DNA from: Chlorobiota bacterium
Lineage (GTDB): Bacteria > Bacteroidota > Bacteroidia > Bacteroidales > F082
Direction of reading: 5' to 3'
NCBI GenBank assembly: GCA_030619415.1
Contig: JAUXBM010000053.1
Coordinates: forward strand, 1 to 8,957
DNA length: 8,957 nt
Position 1 is the stretch's first letter; each line of letters opens with the position of its first letter. Below, in pieces: positions 5,316-8,957 of this stretch. The position numbers and the translations under genes are program-made. The notes under the pieces are model-generated. The model searched no databases. It was not told where the DNA came from and was given only the letters and a program-made list of their open reading frames with translations.

Positions 5316-7601
5316 ATGCCCGACAACAAGAACAAGCAAAATCCTTTTTGGAAACACTGGGTTTTAGAAACCGACCATGGCAGGCAATTCTGGGAATTTC
5401 TTTTGCCTGAAAACCTGAAAAAGATTATTAAATCTGAAAGCGATTGGGAAAAACCTGAAGGTGCCGCTTACCTCGATGAACTATCAAAGGCTTTTGTTTT
5501 CAATAAAACAAGCAATCCGAATACCGGCGACAAAGTTTATCGCAGCCAGGTAGAAAAAGTTAAATATTCCGAAGCGAAAAATCAGCCTCCCTCCTATCTT
5601 AAAACAGAATTAGCAATAACAGCTTACGAATCTGTCCGTAAAGGATTCGCGTATTACGAAACATTGCAAACCGAAGCCGGTAACTGGCCAGGTGATTACG
5701 GCGGCCCGATGTTTTTAATGCCGGGACTGGTATTTATTTCCTACCTTACAAATACCCCTTTTGAAGCGCCGGTATCAGCTTTGATGAAACAATACTTTTT
5801 CAACCACCAGAATGAAGATGGCGGCTGGGGATTGCATATTGAAGGCAAATCAACAATGTTTGGTACGGTTTTGCAATATGTTAGTTTGCGCCTGCTTGAT
5901 GTTGAAAAGGATGATCCGCAATTAATCAAAGCCGGGAAGTGGATTCAGGACAACGGAGGTGCAACCGGTATCCCACCCTGGGGAAAGTTTTATTTATCGG
6001 TTTTGGGATTGTACGAATGGGAAGGTAACGACAGCTTGCTTCCCGAATTGTGGATTTTACCCAAATGGTTGCCCTTCCACCCCGGCAGATACTGGCCACA
6101 CAGCCGGATGGTTTTTCTACCCATGAGTTATGCTTATGGACAACGAATTACAGCTCCAATTACCGATTTAATAAAATCCATCAGGGAAGAAATTTATGTT
6201 GAAGCTTACGCAGAAATCGATTGGAAAAAATCAAGAAAACTTTGCACGGTAACTGACCGCTATCAGCCCCTCACCAGATTGTATTCGGTTTTTAGTGCTT
6301 TGGCGAATTTTTACGAAAGAGTGCACTTAAAATTTCTACGAAAAAAAGCGCTGAAATTCATCGCAAACTACATTGATGCCGAAGACAAACAAACCAATTA
6401 TATTAACATTGGACCTGTAAACCAGGTAATTAACTCGCTATGTGTTTGGTACAATCACGGAAAAAATTCAGAGGAGTTTAAAAAACATGTTGACCGGTGG
6501 AAAGATTATCTCTGGGTAGCCGAGGACGGCATAAAAATGAATGGTTACAACGGCTCACAACTCTGGGATACGATTTTCGCCACCCAGGCCTTGCTTGATG
6601 CCGGATTGGAAAATGAGTTCCCGGAACTCACAAAAACAATGTACGCCTTCATTGACGATTCCCAAATTAAAACCAACCACTTCGAATACAAGAAATATTT
6701 TAGGGATAAAACCATTGGCGCCTGGCCTTTTTCTACACGAGACCATGGGTGGACCATTACCGACTGTACCGGCGAGGGAGTAAAAACGTCCATTATGCTG
6801 AATGATACACAGCCGATAAAATTACAAGGTGAGCCAACAATTAACCAGGAGCGCTTAATTCCTTCAATCGACCTTTTACTTTCATTGCAAAACTCAAAAG
6901 GTGGTTGGGCTTCTTACGAAAATATCAGGGGTCCTTCATGGCTGGAAAAACTAAACCCTTCGCATATTTTCGGAAACATAATGATTGAATACAATTACGT
7001 GGAATGTTCATCGGCAGTGATTCAGGGGCTTCGACAATTCACCTCAGCGTTTCCAGATCATCGAAAAAATGAAATTGAAACATCGATCAAGAAAGGCCTC
7101 CATTATATAAAATCTATTCAGCGAAATGATGGATCCTGGTATGGATCGTGGGGTGTTTGTTTCACTTACGGAACCTGGTTTGGAATTGAAGGGTTGGTAA
7201 AGGGAGGGGAAAATACATTTGGCAACAGCCCTGTTTCTGAGCCCATTAAAAAAGCCTGTGAATTCCTCATCAGCAAACAACGAGCAGACGGAAGCTGGGG
7301 GGAATCTTTCGAATCTTGCGTTGAGAAAAAATATATTGAACATGATGAAGGACAAGTCATAAACACGGCCTGGGCTTTATTGGGATTGATGGCGGCCAAT
7401 TATCCTGACAAAAAGCCCATCGAAAAAGGAATTGCCTATTTGATGGCGAAACAAAATCCGAATGGTGACTGGGAACAGGAAGGCATTTCAGGGGTATTCA
7501 ATGGGAACTGCATGGAGGTTTATACTTCATACCGTAATGTTTTCCCGCTTTGGGCGCTCGGCAGGTATCTTAAATCACACCGATTTCAAAATGATGCTTA
7601 A
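5316..7601 (+). CDS. osc: Oxidosqualene cyclase, cycloartenol synthase-like
   Basis: This monotopic membrane cyclase turns 2,3-oxidosqualene into a tetracyclic sterol. At 761 residues it has the family's normal length. The N-terminus (HWVLETDHGRQFWEF) aligns with eukaryotic OSCs and supports this ATG. Five QW repeats lie at 165-171, 525-531, 602-608, 655-661 and 713-719. The catalytic acid is D483 in DCTGE, with C484 and C564 (YVEC) as its expected partners. H262 and Y534 match the deprotonating His/Tyr pair. Y411 (GYNGSQ), H477 and I481 are the three residues that set cycloartenol rather than lanosterol specificity (Arabidopsis CAS1 Y410/H477/I481). Bacterial squalene-hopene cyclases have DxDD instead, absent here. 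Oddities are Gly486 where DCTAE is usual, and WPHSR (260-264) for WCxCR. It is divergent from sqs-sqe. Parkeol or mixed products remain possible. Confidence 0.96.
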   Translation: MPDNKNKQNPFWKHWVLETDHGRQFWEFLLPENLKKIIKSESDWEKPEGAAYLDELSKAFVFNKTSNPNTGDKVYRSQVEKVKYSEAKNQPPSYLKTELAITAYESVRKGFAYYETLQTEAGNWPGDYGGPMFLMPGLVFISYLTNTPFEAPVSALMKQYFFNHQNEDGGWGLHIEGKSTMFGTVLQYVSLRLLDVEKDDPQLIKAGKWIQDNGGATGIPPWGKFYLSVLGLYEWEGNDSLLPELWILPKWLPFHPGRYWPHSRMVFLPMSYAYGQRITAPITDLIKSIREEIYVEAYAEIDWKKSRKLCTVTDRYQPLTRLYSVFSALANFYERVHLKFLRKKALKFIANYIDAEDKQTNYINIGPVNQVINSLCVWYNHGKNSEEFKKHVDRWKDYLWVAEDGIKMNGYNGSQLWDTIFATQALLDAGLENEFPELTKTMYAFIDDSQIKTNHFEYKKYFRDKTIGAWPFSTRDHGWTITDCTGEGVKTSIMLNDTQPIKLQGEPTINQERLIPSIDLLLSLQNSKGGWASYENIRGPSWLEKLNPSHIFGNIMIEYNYVECSSAVIQGLRQFTSAFPDHRKNEIETSIKKGLHYIKSIQRNDGSWYGSWGVCFTYGTWFGIEGLVKGGENTFGNSPVSEPIKKACEFLISKQRADGSWGESFESCVEKKYIEHDEGQVINTAWALLGLMAANYPDKKPIEKGIAYLMAKQNPNGDWEQEGISGVFNGNCMEVYTSYRNVFPLWALGRYLKSHRFQNDA

Positions 7602-8578
7602 TGCGTGCGGTGATAAACCATTTCAGCCAATTCAAAAAGCATTTTTTTCGATTCCTTATCCAATGTCAGCCGGTTGAGTGCTTCAAGTGATTGCCGGTAA
7701 AGCGCTTCCATTTTTGCAAAAGTAATTTCATTCACGCCAAGCATCGTGAAAATTTCCAGCATTTGGGCAATCTTTTTATCTTCATCCTGAACCTCAAATA
7801 AATCGAATATTTTTTTCCGGGTTTCTGCATCTGCCTGCTTCAGGGCAGTAATCAGCAGGTATGTTTTTTTATTCATCAGAATATCTCCACCGATTTTCTT
7901 TCCAAAACTTTTCTCATCTCCAAAAGCATCTAGATAATCATCTTTTATCTGAAATGCCAAACCAAGGTTCAAACCAAAATCATAAATACGCTGCTGATCT
8001 TCGGGTGAGGCATTGCCAATAATCGCACCGATCTGTAAACTTGCCGCCAGCAATACAGAGGTCTTAAATTCAATCATCATCATATATTCCTCTTCTGTCA
8101 CCTCAGGAATATCCTCAAAGTTTACATCATACTGCTCGCCTTCCATTACCTGGGTGGTTGCCTTGGAAAACACCTTTAGCATGGCTGATAATTTATCATC
8201 CGGCCCACGCTTCAAAAGGACAAAGGAATGGAGAAGCATCGCATCGCCTGTGAGAATGGCCTTGTTAAGTCCGAACGATTTGTGCACCGTTGGCCGACCG
8301 CGCCTGATGTCGGCTTCATCAATAATATCGTCATGTACAAGACTAAAATTGTGGTAAACTTCCATCGCACTCGCGGGTCCCATCGCCCGGCTGATATCGC
8401 CGCCAAAAGCCTGGCAAGCTGTAAGTAGCATTACAGGCCTTATTCGTTTGCCTTTCATTTGCATGATGTGGCTGGTTGATTCCTGTAACACTTCCGGAAA
8501 ACCGGAAAAAGCATCCTTCTGGAGGTATGATTCCAATTGTTGCTGTAGTTGGCCTATCGTTAAAGTTTCTTCGAACAT
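7598..8578 (-). CDS. Short-chain polyprenyl diphosphate synthase (FPP/GGPP synthase type)
   Basis: This trans-isoprenyl diphosphate synthase condenses IPP with allylic diphosphates and probably provides FPP for squalene synthase, GGPP, or both. It is 326 residues from the ATG at 8578; a TTG one codon earlier is less likely. GKRIRP (43-48) begins the IPP-binding region. The first Asp-rich motif is DDIID (83-87), followed by RRGRPT (92-97); the second is QIKDDYLD (210-217). A Phe five residues before the first DD (F78) usually limits products to short chains. The first motif lacks the two-residue insertion of typical bacterial FPP synthases (IspA), resembling archaeal or type I GGPP synthases. 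It follows mevalonate kinase by 14 bases, probably in the same operon. Its stop codon overlaps the cyclase stop. Exact chain length is undetermined. Confidence 0.92.
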   Translation of the reverse strand: MFEETLTIGQLQQQLESYLQKDAFSGFPEVLQESTSHIMQMKGKRIRPVMLLTACQAFGGDISRAMGPASAMEVYHNFSLVHDDIIDEADIRRGRPTVHKSFGLNKAILTGDAMLLHSFVLLKRGPDDKLSAMLKVFSKATTQVMEGEQYDVNFEDIPEVTEEEYMMMIEFKTSVLLAASLQIGAIIGNASPEDQQRIYDFGLNLGLAFQIKDDYLDAFGDEKSFGKKIGGDILMNKKTYLLITALKQADAETRKKIFDLFEVQDEDKKIAQMLEIFTMLGVNEITFAKMEALYRQSLEALNRLTLDKESKKMLFELAEMVYHRTH

Positions 8579-8592
8579 CAATTTAAATTTTC

Positions 8593-8957
8593 TTATAAAC
8601 GGTGAATTATTATTGGGTTGAACGGGGACAGATTGTTGAGTACATTGGCACTATCATTTGTAAATCCAAGGATCATCCCTCCACCACCTGAACCACATAA
8701 TTTTAAGTAATAATCACCGCTTTCTAACCCCGCCTGCCAAATATCTATAACAGATTCCGGTATCATCTTTTTTAATACATCCATTTGTAATGCTGATAAT
8801 TTTTTTACGGTGGCGAGCAATGTTTCGGTTTCTCCCGAGATGTATGACTGAATTGCTCTATTTACCAGGGGAATAAGTCCGTTGTCAATCTTTTTTCTGT
8901 AACCAGGATCCGCAGAGTTTTTTTTGAAATAGTCAACCAAAGGCTGCGTATCCCCAG
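8593..8957 (-). CDS. mvk: Mevalonate kinase (GHMP kinase family), C-terminal part only
   Basis: About 120 C-terminal residues are visible, and the reading frame continues beyond the right edge (GDTQPLVDYFKK precedes any start), so the TTG at 8940 is an internal Leu codon. The GHMP glycine-rich motif 3 appears as LKLCGSGGGGMILGFT, close to the C-terminal motif of Bacteroidota mevalonate kinases. That enzyme phosphorylates mevalonate with ATP in the cytoplasm, early in the mevalonate route to IPP. The ATP-binding N-terminal motifs are outside the window, so another GHMP kinase of the pathway is possible but less likely. It is followed after 14 bases by the prenyl diphosphate synthase, making a precursor-supply unit next to the sterol genes. 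Confidence 0.82.
   Translation of the reverse strand, partial: GDTQPLVDYFKKNSADPGYRKKIDNGLIPLVNRAIQSYISGETETLLATVKKLSALQMDVLKKMIPESVIDIWQAGLESGDYYLKLCGSGGGGMILGFTNDSANVLNNLSPFNPIIIHRL

Noticed and set aside
5183..5410. A 75-codon plus-strand frame starting in the divergent gap and overlapping the cyclase start
   Set aside because: It runs out of frame into the cyclase coding sequence, has no recognisable family pattern, and covers the region expected to hold promoters.
5316..7601. Squalene-hopene cyclase instead of oxidosqualene cyclase
   Set aside because: The catalytic motif is DCTGE rather than DxDDTA, the length is over 750 residues, and a squalene epoxidase is adjacent.
8938..8940. TTG as the start of the right-edge gene
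   Set aside because: The frame stays open to the window edge with plausible kinase sequence (DTQPLVDYF), so this is an internal Leu codon of a truncated gene.

Overview
The window comes from a member of the Bacteroidota. The assignment rests on Bacteroidetes-like MenA/MenB, a flavobacterial-style mevalonate kinase C-terminus, promoter-like TAnnTTTG boxes, the near absence of Shine-Dalgarno sequences, and moderately AT-rich DNA. The genus cannot be told from the sequence alone.

Layout. Positions 1-1623 (minus strand) hold menaquinone genes: menB, then the start of menA, which runs off the left edge. The gap between them is filled with unusual short direct repeats. Positions 1680-1761 carry two adjacent CTTCCAG/CTGGAAG palindromes. 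Positions 1825-2368 (plus) are an AT-rich ParD/ParE toxin-antitoxin pair with its own promoter and a possible operator. Positions 2512-7601 are the centrepiece, a compact sterol-forming cluster: squalene synthase followed by squalene monooxygenase (minus), and a divergent oxidosqualene cyclase (plus). Positions 7598-8957 (minus) hold a mevalonate kinase (right edge, N-terminus missing) followed by a short-chain polyprenyl diphosphate synthase, whose stop codon overlaps that of the cyclase.

How the genes work together. Mevalonate kinase works early in the mevalonate route to IPP/DMAPP, and the prenyl synthase condenses C5 units to FPP or GGPP. Squalene synthase joins two FPP to squalene, squalene monooxygenase adds O2-derived oxygen to give 2,3-oxidosqualene, and the cyclase folds that into a tetracyclic sterol. 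The cyclase has the Tyr/His/Ile triad of cycloartenol synthases (Y411, H477, I481), so the predicted product is cycloartenol rather than lanosterol. No sterol demethylase, reductase or other tailoring gene is in the window. MenA and MenB also draw on the prenyl pool and make the respiratory quinone, but they look like housekeeping genes next door rather than part of the sterol pathway.

Sterol synthesis is rare in bacteria, and a clustered set with eukaryote-like squalene synthase, epoxidase and cyclase in a Bacteroidota genome is the main point of interest. The cyclase also differs from the usual family motifs in two places (DCTGE for DCTAE, WPHSR for WCxCR).
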